From the NCBI GenBank assembly GCA_019410665.1, contig DXSD01000023.1, positions 1 to 24,039 of the forward strand: a stretch of DNA of 24,039 nucleotides, given 5' to 3'. Below, piece after piece: positions 14,537 through 22,791 of this stretch. Both the position numbers and the translations under genes were made by a program. How positions within the stretch are numbered: the first letter of the stretch is position 1; each line of letters begins with the position of its first letter. Source of the DNA: Fusobacterium sp. (GTDB lineage: Bacteria; Fusobacteriota; Fusobacteriia; Fusobacteriales; Fusobacteriaceae). The notes below the pieces were generated by a model. It was not told the origin of the DNA. It searched no databases and saw only the letters and a list, made by a program, of their open reading frames with translations.

Positions 14537-17361
14537 TGAGAGATGTATTAATAGATAGCCTAAAAACAAGTTTGATAGATAGAGATTTAGAGTCAGTTCT
14601 ATCTTACCAACATAAGCTTATTTCTAATAGAGAGGAAAAAATAATTAGTCTAATTAGAAAAGAACTGGAAAATTGTGATGAGTTTATAATCTCAGTTGCC
14701 TTTATAACTCTAGGTGGGGTTACAATGATCCTTGAACAACTAAAGGATTTAGAGGAAAGAGGAATAAAAGGAAAAATATTAACTGGAGATTATCTCACTT
14801 TTACTCAACCTAAGGCCCTTAAAAAACTCTTAGAATTTAAAAATATAGAGTTAAAGATATTGTCAGATGAAAAGTTTCATGCTAAGGGGTATTTCTTTAG
14901 AAAGGGAGATATTTGGACAATGATAGTGGGAAGTAGTAATCTTACACAGACTGCCCTCACTGTAAATTTTGAATGGAATTTAAAAATTAACTCTCTTAAA
15001 GATGGAAAGATAGCATATGATATTTTAAGCAATTTTTATGAGATCTTTGATAAGGTTCCAAGGTTAGATATTCCATCTCTTGAAGAGTATGAAAGAATAT
15101 ATAAACTTGCAAAGGAATATAAAGAAAAGAGAAAACAAGAGGTAAAGGAGTATAGAGAGATAACTCCTAATCTTATGCAAAAACAGGCTCTTGAAAATCT
15201 AAAAGTTTTAAGAAGTTATGAAAAAAGAGGGTTACTTATAAGTGCAACAGGTACAGGAAAAACTTATCTTAGTGCTTTTGATGTAAAAAATGCCAATCCT
15301 CAAAGAGTACTCTTTATAGCTCATAGAAAAACTATACTACAAAAAGCAAAGGAAGCCTATGAGAATATTTTAAGAGATAAAAAAATAGCAATCTATGGAG
15401 ATGAGGAAGTAGAAGGGGCAGATGTAGTTTTTGCTATGATACAAACTCTGAGCAAGGAGAATCACTTGACAAAATTCTCTCCTGATTATTTTGATTATAT
15501 AGTGGTAGATGAGGTACATCACGGGGGAGCAAAGAGTTATCAAAAGGTTATCAACTATTTTACTCCTAAATTTTTATTAGGAATGACAGCTACTCCAGAG
15601 AGAGGGGATAACTTTGATATATATAGATTATTTGATAATAATATAGCTTATGAGATTAGATTACATGATGCTTTAAAAGAAGAGTTATTATGTCCTTTTC
15701 ATTACTTTGGTATCTCTGATATAGAGATTGATGGAGAGTTGATCAATGAAAAAAGTAGCATAAAGAAACTTACAACTGAGGAGAGAGTAAATCATATTTT
15801 AGAAAAAAGTAGATTTTATGGATATAGTGGAGAAAAGTTACATGGACTTATCTTTGTATCTCGTGTAGAGGAAGCTCTACTTCTTGAGGAAAAATTTCAA
15901 GAAAAAGGGGTAAAATCCATAGCTTTAGTTGGAGATGATAGCGATGAGAAAAGAGAAAAAGCTATAGGTGACCTTGAAAATGGAAAGATAGAGTATATTA
16001 TAACTGTGGATATATTCAATGAAGGGGTAGATATTCCTTGTGTAAATCAAGTAATACTCCTACGTCCTACAGAGTCATCTATTGTGTATATTCAGCAATT
16101 AGGAAGAGGACTTAGAAAATATCCAGATAAAGAGTATGTAGTTATACTTGATTTTATAGGGAACTATGAGAAAAACTTTTTAATTCCAATAGCTGTTTCT
16201 CAAAATAGCAACTATGATAAAGATTATATGAAGAGATTTATTATGAATGGAACTGATATGATTCCAGGAGAGAGTTCTATAATTTTTGAAGAGATAGTTA
16301 AAGAGAGAATTTTTGAAAATATAAATAAAACAAATTTTTCTACAAAGAAAAATATAGAGAAAGATTTTATACTTCTTGAAAAGCAGTTAGGAAGAATTCC
16401 TATGCTATATGATTTCTTTGAAAAAAATATGATAGAACCAAGTGTAATCTTAAAGTATAAGAAAACTTATGATGAGGTTCTTAGAATTTTAAAACCTAGA
16501 GAGGAATTTCCTTTACTTAATAGTAAGGAAAATAACTATTTAACCTTTTTATCTAGTTTTTTTACTCCAGCTAAGAGAGTCCATGAGATGATAATTTTAC
16601 AAGAGTTATTAGTTCATGAAAAAATAAATATAGAGGATATTGAAGAGACTTTAAAAAATAAGTACTCTTTAAAGAAGCAAAAAGAAAGTATTGAAAATGC
16701 TATTAAGCATTTAGCTAAAGAGATTTTTGTAAGTTTATCTACAGCTAAGGAGTTTTTACCAATAGTTGAAAGATATGAAGATAAGATAGTGTTGGCATCT
16801 GATTTTAAAAAGAGCTATTTAGAAAATAGTTATTTTAAAAAGATGATAGATGATTTAATAAGATATAATCTAGCTTATGTAGAAAAAAATTATAAGCAAG
16901 TTGGAGAAGAGAGTATCTTAAAATATAAGGAATACACTAAACAAGAGGCTTTTTGGTATCTTAATTTAGATTTTAATAATGGTTATCAAGTAAGTGGATA
17001 TACAGTTTTTGAAGAGCAGAGAAAAGTGATTCTGTTTATAACTTTAGATGATACTCCACCATTTACCCAATATGATAATCAATTTTTTGATAATAGGAGA
17101 TTTACTTGGTATTCTAAAAATCAAAGATGTTTAAAGAGAAATGGTAAGCTTACAGCAGAAGGGAAAATAGCTGAAAATTATTATACTTTAGAAGCTTTTA
17201 TTAAAAAGAAATCAGGGGAGAATTTTTATTATTTAGGACAAGTAAAAGAGGTATTAAATCCTAAGGAGATTATAAATTATAAGGGAAATAGTGTAGTTGA
17301 ATATGAATTAAAATTGAAAAATGAGATAGAGAATAGCTTATATGAGTATCTTGTAAAATAA
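14536..17361 (+). CDS. PLD-nuclease/DEAD-box helicase fusion (DUF3427-type)
   Basis: This large DNA-acting protein has three parts. Residues about 20-170 are a phospholipase-D-like nuclease domain with H115-A-K117 and GSSN at 132-135. Residues about 205-560 are a superfamily 2 helicase: Walker A SATGTGKT 236-243, DEVH 325-328, TATPE 351-355, GVDIP 497-501 and the arginine-finger motif QQLGRGLRK 520-528. The remaining C-terminal part (to 941) fits the DUF3427 region common to this family. All motifs look intact. I use ATG 14536, with GGAGAG eight bases upstream, instead of the in-frame TTG at 14521. Such fusions are often found among accessory and phage-defence genes, but no role is proven. 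Its presence downstream of treR and a GNAT gene is unusual. Confidence 0.85.
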   Translation: MRDVLIDSLKTSLIDRDLESVLSYQHKLISNREEKIISLIRKELENCDEFIISVAFITLGGVTMILEQLKDLEERGIKGKILTGDYLTFTQPKALKKLLEFKNIELKILSDEKFHAKGYFFRKGDIWTMIVGSSNLTQTALTVNFEWNLKINSLKDGKIAYDILSNFYEIFDKVPRLDIPSLEEYERIYKLAKEYKEKRKQEVKEYREITPNLMQKQALENLKVLRSYEKRGLLISATGTGKTYLSAFDVKNANPQRVLFIAHRKTILQKAKEAYENILRDKKIAIYGDEEVEGADVVFAMIQTLSKENHLTKFSPDYFDYIVVDEVHHGGAKSYQKVINYFTPKFLLGMTATPERGDNFDIYRLFDNNIAYEIRLHDALKEELLCPFHYFGISDIEIDGELINEKSSIKKLTTEERVNHILEKSRFYGYSGEKLHGLIFVSRVEEALLLEEKFQEKGVKSIALVGDDSDEKREKAIGDLENGKIEYIITVDIFNEGVDIPCVNQVILLRPTESSIVYIQQLGRGLRKYPDKEYVVILDFIGNYEKNFLIPIAVSQNSNYDKDYMKRFIMNGTDMIPGESSIIFEEIVKERIFENINKTNFSTKKNIEKDFILLEKQLGRIPMLYDFFEKNMIEPSVILKYKKTYDEVLRILKPREEFPLLNSKENNYLTFLSSFFTPAKRVHEMIILQELLVHEKINIEDIEETLKNKYSLKKQKESIENAIKHLAKEIFVSLSTAKEFLPIVERYEDKIVLASDFKKSYLENSYFKKMIDDLIRYNLAYVEKNYKQVGEESILKYKEYTKQEAFWYLNLDFNNGYQVSGYTVFEEQRKVILFITLDDTPPFTQYDNQFFDNRRFTWYSKNQRCLKRNGKLTAEGKIAENYYTLEAFIKKKSGENFYYLGQVKEVLNPKEIINYKGNSVVEYELKLKNEIENSLYEYLVK

Positions 17362-17362
17362 A

Positions 17363-17397
17363 AAGTACCTGTTTTTACACAGGTACTTAATTTTTTA
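17363..17397. terminator. Bidirectional terminator between helicase and fomA-like genes
   Basis: Ten-base arms AAGTACCTGT (17363-17372) and ACAGGTACTT (17379-17388) flank a six-base loop. A T-run follows on the plus strand at 17391-17397. The minus strand has a T-rich tract after the stem, so it can serve both convergent genes. Confidence 0.85.
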
Positions 17398-17423
17398 TTT
17401 AGTTTTTACCAGTTCAACTTAGA

Positions 17424-18527
17424 CTAGAATGCTACGTTAAATCCAGCCCAAGCAGTTGGTTGCCATCTCCAGTTAGTAGCTGATTTTTCTGCATGAACAC
17501 CCCAGTTTCTATATTCTGCTCCTAAAGCACCATATACCGAAAAATCATCAGTTACATTATAAGTCATTAAAATATGTGGTAACATATATGCTTCATATTC
17601 AGCATGTTGATTAGATGTTTCTCCTTTATATTGTTTTTCTTTTGACCAACTGTAATCATCATATCCACCTTCGAATTTGAAATCTACAGTATACTTATCA
17701 GCTGTATATAAATTTGCTGTATAATATAAATATGCTTCCATATCTACAGTAAAATCTTTATCATGTCTTTCATTATCTACAGTAAATTCATTTCCTTCTC
17801 CATAGAAATGTTGTTTAGCATATAAATTAAATGCTGCACTGAATCCCCATGGTAAGTCATATGATGATGTAAAGTCTACTCCTAATGCATTATCATATTT
17901 AGACGAATTTTCATCAGCCCAAGTATATCTGTATAATGGAGCTAATGTAAAATCTGTAGTTTTTACAAAATCATTATTAAATAAATATTCAGCAAAATTA
18001 AATTGAGCTTGGTATTCTAATTCTTGTGAACTTCCATCATCATTGTAATGAACTCTTGAAGTTAAATTAACTTTAGAATCTCCTAATAATCCATGATTAT
18101 ATAAATATCTTAATCTTACTTGATTTCCTGTATTTCCATTTTGTGTTAATTTATCAGCTGGAGTTCCTGCAATATCATGGTTATGATCCAACTCATTATA
18201 AGATCTTACTCTGTATTGTAATGTTTGGTTCTCAGTCATATTAATGGCACCATTCATTTCCATTTTAGAGTACTTGTTTCCAGAAGCATTCCAATATGGA
18301 GCTCCATCTAAATCTTGACCTTCAGTTTCACCATAATATCTATAATATGCATCTACATATCCATTTGGTCTGAATCCTTCTTCTTTATCTCTGTATACGA
18401 TAACTTCTTTCTCTACGATTTGTACTGGAGCTTCTTCTACAACTACAGGTGCAGGAACAACTTCTTTAGCTGAAGCAGCAGCAGAAACTACTAATAATGA
18501 TCCTAATAAAAGTGCTAATCTTTTCAT
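17424..18527 (-). CDS. fomA: FomA-like major outer-membrane porin
   Basis: This is a general-diffusion type porin of the fusobacterial outer membrane. The 367 residues begin with a signal peptide (MKRLALLLGSLLVVSAAASA, cleavage before KEVV). A Pro/Val/Glu-rich periplasmic linker with an IVEKEVIVYRD segment and RPNGYVDAYYRYYGETEG follows, all hallmarks of FomA. The rest is alternating amphipathic strands rich in Tyr, Trp and Asp. The protein ends in Phe (AGFNVAF), the usual beta-barrel assembly signal. It has its own promoter and terminator. It is probably highly expressed, given the strong promoter and AAGGAGAG ribosome site. The fomA symbol is by resemblance; several fomA paralogues exist in fusobacteria. 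Confidence 0.85.
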   Translation of the reverse strand: MKRLALLLGSLLVVSAAASAKEVVPAPVVVEEAPVQIVEKEVIVYRDKEEGFRPNGYVDAYYRYYGETEGQDLDGAPYWNASGNKYSKMEMNGAINMTENQTLQYRVRSYNELDHNHDIAGTPADKLTQNGNTGNQVRLRYLYNHGLLGDSKVNLTSRVHYNDDGSSQELEYQAQFNFAEYLFNNDFVKTTDFTLAPLYRYTWADENSSKYDNALGVDFTSSYDLPWGFSAAFNLYAKQHFYGEGNEFTVDNERHDKDFTVDMEAYLYYTANLYTADKYTVDFKFEGGYDDYSWSKEKQYKGETSNQHAEYEAYMLPHILMTYNVTDDFSVYGALGAEYRNWGVHAEKSATNWRWQPTAWAGFNVAF

Positions 18528-18600
18528 AATTATCTCTCCTTATTTCATAATTTTTCCTTAAACCCATCACAAATGAGCTTAATATTCTCCCGTTAATTTA

Positions 18601-18629
18601 ACTATACCTTATTTTCCTTGATTTGTAAA
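18601..18629 (-). promoter_or_regulatory. Promoter of the FomA-like porin gene
   Basis: On the minus strand TTTACA (18629-18624), a 17-base spacer and TATAGT (18606-18601) give a leader of about 67 bases before the ATG. Confidence 0.65.
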
Positions 18630-18811
18630 TAGTTTTTTTGTTTTTCTCATTTTCAAACACTGGATTTTTCTTGTTTTTCTTTTATTTTTTTCCCAAGAAT
18701 CGCCATTTTTTCTAACTTAACAAGATTAGTTTTCTTTTTTTGGAAAAAGAAAAAAATTTTTTGATTTTATTTTTTGTTTTATTTCTATATTGTTTTTTTA
18801 GATAGTTCAGC

Positions 18812-18857
18812 ATAAAAACAAAGACTGCCCTATACTAATTCATATAAGGCAATCTTT
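18812..18857 (-). terminator. Terminator of the outer-membrane protein gene at 18904
   Basis: A 15-pair stem (18820-18834 with 18843-18857, including two G-U pairs) is followed on the minus strand by TTTGTTTTT. Confidence 0.8.
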
Positions 18858-18903
18858 TTAAATTTTTATGATATTTCTGTGATGAATTTATATTATTCTA
18901 TAA

Positions 18904-19776
18904 TTAGAACTTATAGTTCCATCCAACGATGAAATCTCCATAATAGTTTTTATCTTTACATTCTTTTCCATTATTTACATATTCTAAATCAGATACTTTA
19001 TATCCATAAGTTCCAAAAACACTGAAAGACTCAGTAACTGCATAATTTGCATTTAAGTATAATGTATGAGTTCCAAAATCAGTACTTACAGTATTAGCCA
19101 CATCTATCTTTGCAGCTTTATCTCCACCATCATAATCTTTAGTATCACTTACCACTACTCTATACTCAGTATTTAGAGATAATTTTTCTCCTTGATAGAA
19201 ATTCCAATATAATCTAGCTTCATGTCTCATATAAGATTCCATTTTTGTCTCTCTTGTAGATTCCATATTAGTTTCACCAGTTACATACCAAGCCACTCCA
19301 AAATCTCCATAAGTATATTTTAATGGCCATGCTTCTATTCCAATCATATCTGGATCTCCCTTAGCCTCATTATTAGAAGTATACCAGAACCAACCTTCTG
19401 AATAGAATCCTCCATTTGCATAGTTATAGAATCCATAATACTTATCATAAGCATCTTGCATTCTTACTCTTGCTCCTAGAACTAATCCTTCTGCTACTGG
19501 TCTAGAAACTGTTATTTGAGCTCTTGCATCCTTACTTTTTATTGCATCTGTATCTGCATTCCAGAATTTAGTTGCTTCTAATCCAATAGACCAATCTCCG
19601 TATGATAATCCTACTGTATTACCTAAATAAGTATCTTCTCCTATATCTGATCCACCTGAAGTATTTTCTATCTCTAAGTATTGTCCTACATTAGTTACTT
19701 TTAATACTGGTGCCTCAGCCATTGCTGCTGCTGATACTATTCCCATTGCTGCTAATAATAATGCTAATCTTTTCAT
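18904..19776 (-). CDS. Beta-barrel outer-membrane protein, paralogue A
   Basis: The 290-residue outer-membrane protein starts at ATG 19776, with GGGAGGG as ribosome site. The longer frame would add nine residues encoded by that ribosome-site region. The signal peptide is MKRLALLLAAMGIVSAAAMA, cleaved before EAP. The mature protein has alternating aromatic/charged strands, ends in GWNYKF with a terminal Phe, and has no cysteine. It is a paralogue of the next gene: both share LKVTNVGQ, NTSGG-DIGE, GLSYGDWS and YYG-F--GWNYKF. It is not of the FomA type, because the Pro-rich linker is missing. Channel specificity is unknown. It has its own promoter and terminator. Confidence 0.82.
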   Translation of the reverse strand: MKRLALLLAAMGIVSAAAMAEAPVLKVTNVGQYLEIENTSGGSDIGEDTYLGNTVGLSYGDWSIGLEATKFWNADTDAIKSKDARAQITVSRPVAEGLVLGARVRMQDAYDKYYGFYNYANGGFYSEGWFWYTSNNEAKGDPDMIGIEAWPLKYTYGDFGVAWYVTGETNMESTRETKMESYMRHEARLYWNFYQGEKLSLNTEYRVVVSDTKDYDGGDKAAKIDVANTVSTDFGTHTLYLNANYAVTESFSVFGTYGYKVSDLEYVNNGKECKDKNYYGDFIVGWNYKF

Positions 19777-19855
19777 AATTATACCCTCCCAAATTTCTTT
19801 CATTATTTCTTTGTGACTTTTATGTGTCTCCCAAACACTTTTTCTTCACAAGACC

Positions 19856-19884
19856 ATCATAAACTATTTTTTAAAAAAAATCAA
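19856..19884 (-). promoter_or_regulatory. Promoter of outer-membrane paralogue A
   Basis: On the minus strand TTGATT (19884-19879), a 17-base spacer and TATGAT (19861-19856) give a leader of about 75 bases, which contains a small hairpin with a GGGAG loop. Confidence 0.6.
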
Positions 19885-19964
19885 GTATTTTTTTATAAAA
19901 GATAAACTTTTTGTTTTTTTTACACTCATTTTACATTATTTTAATATAAATTTTACAGTATAAT

Positions 19965-19999
19965 GAAAAAGAGAGAAGTCTTTATTAAACTCCTCTCTT
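19965..19999 (-). terminator. Terminator of outer-membrane paralogue B
   Basis: Eleven-pair arms (19989-19999 with 19969-19979, one G-U) are followed on the minus strand by CTTTTTC, 33 bases after the stop codon. Confidence 0.75.
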
Positions 20000-20031
20000 A
20001 ATACTATAGGGTATAATTAACTTATATTAAA

Positions 20032-20895
20032 TTAGAATTTATAATTCCATCCTGCTACAAATTCTCCGTAATATTTATCACTCTCATAATCTCCATCTTT
20101 GTTAATATACTCTCTATTGTTTATCTCATATCCATATTTAACATACACATCTAAGTTATCAGTAGCAGCATAGTTAGCACCTAAGTATACTCTTGTTCTT
20201 CCAAAATCTTTAATTTCATAAGAATCTTCTACTGAATGATCTTTATATTCTGAATCTTCTGCTATTGTAAATCTACCTTCTAATGATAATGCTAATCTTT
20301 CTGATTTATATAAATCTGCAAATACTCTTAATTGATGTTCAAATGTTGTTTCTTTCTCACCAGTTTTTAAATCACCTAACTGTTGAGTATAATCCACAAA
20401 CCATCCAGCTTTAAGCATTCCATATTTAACTCCTAATGGATATACCTCTCCTCTCCACATATCATTATGTTTTCCATCTACATTAGAGTTAACTGCCTCA
20501 TACCAAATATCTCCTGCTGACCAGAACCATCCATTTGAATAATCCCATCTTGCATAATGTCTATCAAAATCATCTTGTGCTCTTAATCTATATCCTAATT
20601 TTAAATTGTCATTTATTTTTCTCCAAGCATCTAATTCTAATCTTCCATCTTTATGATCTAAATCATCACTATCCCATGACCAAAATTTTCCTCCAGCAAC
20701 ATTAAATGACCAATCTCCATAAGATAATCCTACTGATGTGATAATTGATACTGATTCCCCTATATCCTCTCCACCAGATGTATTATCTATCTCTATCTCT
20801 TGTCCTACATTTGTTACTTTTAAAGTTGGTGCTTCAGCCATTGCTGCTGCTGATACTATTCCCATTGCTGCTAATAATAATGCTAATCTTTTCAT
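20032..20895 (-). CDS. Beta-barrel outer-membrane protein, paralogue B
   Basis: The 287-residue outer-membrane protein has the same signal peptide as paralogue A (MKRLALLLAAMGIVSAAAMA). The mature parts share the N-terminal TLKVTNVGQ block and the C-terminal GWNYKF signal but differ through most of the barrel, especially in aromatic loop segments (HYARWDYSNGWFWS against YYGFYNYANGGFYSEGWFWY). The ribosome site is GGAGGGA. The gene is separated from paralogue A by a terminator, so the pair is a tandem duplication with independent transcripts rather than one operon. Function beyond outer-membrane insertion is unknown. Confidence 0.82.
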   Translation of the reverse strand: MKRLALLLAAMGIVSAAAMAEAPTLKVTNVGQEIEIDNTSGGEDIGESVSIITSVGLSYGDWSFNVAGGKFWSWDSDDLDHKDGRLELDAWRKINDNLKLGYRLRAQDDFDRHYARWDYSNGWFWSAGDIWYEAVNSNVDGKHNDMWRGEVYPLGVKYGMLKAGWFVDYTQQLGDLKTGEKETTFEHQLRVFADLYKSERLALSLEGRFTIAEDSEYKDHSVEDSYEIKDFGRTRVYLGANYAATDNLDVYVKYGYEINNREYINKDGDYESDKYYGEFVAGWNYKF

Positions 20896-21227
20896 AACGT
20901 TCCCTCCATAATTTTTTCACATATTTTTCATAGCTTCCCAGCTAAGCCTATTCTATGCTAAGATTGTGATATAAAAATACTTTTTTTATGTGGAATAACA
21001 CTATTTTTCATCTTTTCTTATTCACATTATTATCACTAATTGCTTAAAACTACTATTTTTGCTATATTTTCATTAAATTTTTTCTTCACAATTTTAAAAC
21101 AATATTTTCTTGAATTTTATGTTCGTTTTTTTAAAAAAGTGTTGACTTATAAAATTATTTGTTGTATCATCATATTATAAATATAATGTTCACGGGTACA
21201 AAATATGAGATAAATTTGGAGGTCATT
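20896..21227. other. Divergent intergenic region between paralogue B and NanM-like gene
   Basis: About 330 AT-rich bases contain the leader of paralogue B and the promoter of the lipoprotein gene. The paralogue B leader has a GCTT/AAGC hairpin with an AGCTGGG loop near 20938-20952. Its promoter is less clear; a candidate is TTCCAC, 16 bases, TATATC, on the minus strand near 20965-20992. No ORF is supported here. Confidence 0.5.
21142..21170 (+). promoter_or_regulatory. Promoter of the NanM-like lipoprotein gene
   Basis: TTGACT (21142-21147), a 17-base spacer and TATCAT (21165-21170) lie 57 bases upstream of the ATG. Confidence 0.6.
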
Positions 21228-22364
21228 ATGAAAAAAATTTTATTTGCTGCAATTGTTTCATCATTAATTTTAGCTGGTTGCTCTTCAACTAATGTTGTTA
21301 AACAGCCAAATGTAGATAAAAAAATAACTTGGGAAACTGCTGGACATCTTCCTGCACAAAAAGGATTTGAGAAAAATATAGGAACAGCAGGTGTTCTTTA
21401 TGGGTCATTAGAAGGAAAATATGTAGTAGTTGGTGGTGGAGCTAACTTCCCTATTAAACCTGTAGCTGAAGGTGGACCTAAATATCTTTATTCTGATGTC
21501 TATGTATTAACTGAAAATAATGGACAACTTGAAGTTGTTGAACATACAAATTTACCTCATGAGATTGGTTATGGTGCTTCTGTGACTACTGATAAGGGTA
21601 TCTACTACATAGGTGGAGCAGCACAAGCTGAAAATGATAATGATATTTGGTTTTTATCTATGAAAGATGGTAAACTTGCTTTTGAAAAAATAGGTGATCT
21701 ACCTTTCACATTCCAAAATGGTGGAACTGTTGAAAAAGATGGTAAACTTTATGTACATACTGGTAAACAAGCTGGACAAGCTTCAAATAAATTTTACTCT
21801 TATGATCTAACAACTCAAGAGGTTGTTGAACTAGCTCCAGTTCCTGGAGAAACTAGAACTCAATCTGTTTCACAACTTCTAAATGGAGAGTTATATGTAT
21901 TTGGTGGAGGAAACTCTAAAGCTTTTGTAGATGGATATAAATATAATTTTGAATCTAACACTTGGACAGAGGTTGCTCCAGTAGTTATAAATGGAAAGGA
22001 AGTTTCTGTTTTAGGTGCTAACTCTGTAAAATTAAATGAAAGTGAAATGATGGTAATTGGTGGATTTGAGAAACAACTATGGAATGATGCTAACTACTAT
22101 TTAGGAAATTTAAAAGGAGATGAATTAGCTGCTTATAAGGCTAATTATTTCGGTGCTGATCCAGCAGATTTCGGATGGAATAGAGATATATTAGTATATA
22201 ATGCTGATACAAACTCTTGGAAAACTATAGGAGAAATCCCATTTGATGCTCCATGTGGAGAGGGATTAGTTCTATTGGGAAATAAAGTTTTCTCTATAAA
22301 TGGAGAGATCAAACCAGGAGTAAGAACTGATAGAATGTATACTGGTACAATTATTAAAAAATAA
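21228..22364 (+). CDS. nanM: NanM/YjhT-family sialic acid mutarotase, lipoprotein
   Basis: This is a probable N-acetylneuraminate epimerase, which speeds conversion of alpha- to beta-sialic acid outside the cytoplasm. The 378-residue protein starts at ATG 21228 after GGAGGT; the longer frame to 21159 adds 23 residues upstream of this site. The signal sequence ends in LAG-C18 (lipobox), so the mature protein is lipid-anchored; the following residues are SS, with no Asp at +2. The body is a six-bladed Kelch propeller, with VVGGGANFP, YYIGGAAQ, LYVFGGGNS and MVIGGF as blade motifs. GGGANFP is characteristic of the YjhT/NanM group. E. coli NanM is soluble and periplasmic, so the lipid anchor is a difference. 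No other sialic-acid gene is in the window; a relative with another sugar substrate is possible. Confidence 0.82.
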   Translation: MKKILFAAIVSSLILAGCSSTNVVKQPNVDKKITWETAGHLPAQKGFEKNIGTAGVLYGSLEGKYVVVGGGANFPIKPVAEGGPKYLYSDVYVLTENNGQLEVVEHTNLPHEIGYGASVTTDKGIYYIGGAAQAENDNDIWFLSMKDGKLAFEKIGDLPFTFQNGGTVEKDGKLYVHTGKQAGQASNKFYSYDLTTQEVVELAPVPGETRTQSVSQLLNGELYVFGGGNSKAFVDGYKYNFESNTWTEVAPVVINGKEVSVLGANSVKLNESEMMVIGGFEKQLWNDANYYLGNLKGDELAAYKANYFGADPADFGWNRDILVYNADTNSWKTIGEIPFDAPCGEGLVLLGNKVFSINGEIKPGVRTDRMYTGTIIKK

Positions 22365-22370
22365 GTTCAA

Positions 22371-22404
22371 AAAAAGTGAGGGGATTCTCTTCCTCTCACT
22401 TTTT
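22371..22404. terminator. Bidirectional terminator after nanM-like gene
   Basis: Ten-base arms AAAAAGTGAG (22371-22380) and CTCACTTTTT (22395-22404) give A and T tracts on both sides, serving the two convergent transcripts. Confidence 0.85.
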
Positions 22405-22409
22405 AATTA

Positions 22410-22778
22410 CTATAACATTGAATTTAATCTTCTTAATATATTATTCATCTCTTTAGATTGAGTTATTTCCTTTATACTTTGTTTAAACTCTTCAAAATTA
22501 TTGCACGTTTTTTCTTGATTCCAAATATCCTCAACCAAACTTTTTATATAGACTGGATATTCACTAGTTATCTCTTGAGCAATATCAAATATCTCCATTG
22601 TATATTTTAAACGTGGAACTCTTATATAAAACTCACTTATTATGTGTCTAGGATTGGCTGTAGAGCTTTCATATATTTCTATTCTTCCATGAAATTCTTC
22701 GTTAAATTCCTGTATTAATTTATCTAAATACTCTCTTACTTGAGATTTTTCTCCAACATCTTTAAAATTCCATATCAT
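22410..22778 (-). CDS. Unrecognised 122-residue protein paired with EEP-fold gene
   Basis: I do not recognise this protein. It starts at ATG 22778 with AAAGGAG eight bases upstream; the in-frame GTG at 22787 lies inside that ribosome site. The 122 residues are charged and mixed helix/strand, with no signal peptide or membrane segment. Two aromatic-rich strands (FHGRIEIYES, ISEFYIRVPRLKYTMEIFDI) could be part of a small alpha/beta fold, and the C-terminus (EFKQSIKEITQSKEMNNILRRLNSML) is helical. It follows the endonuclease/exonuclease/phosphatase-fold gene by 13 bases and shares its transcript, so the two probably act together, for example as enzyme and partner or inhibitor. Confidence 0.75.
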   Translation of the reverse strand: MIWNFKDVGEKSQVREYLDKLIQEFNEEFHGRIEIYESSTANPRHIISEFYIRVPRLKYTMEIFDIAQEITSEYPVYIKSLVEDIWNQEKTCNNFEEFKQSIKEITQSKEMNNILRRLNSML

Positions 22779-22791
22779 AGCTAACACTCCT

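Larger units (their letters stand above)
18528..18903. other. AT-rich intergenic region upstream of the porin gene
   Basis: This 376-base region holds the porin promoter and leader (18528-18629) and the terminator of the next gene (18812-18857), listed separately. Between them, 18640-18800 is extremely T-rich on the plus strand, with a TTTCTTTTT/AAAAAGAAA hairpin near 18732-18753. I see no ORF or convincing RNA gene. Confidence 0.6.

Noticed and set aside
18640..18800. T-rich stretch as a replication origin or small RNA gene
   Set aside because: It shows no DnaA boxes, iterons, promoter-terminator pair or conserved hairpin that I could support.
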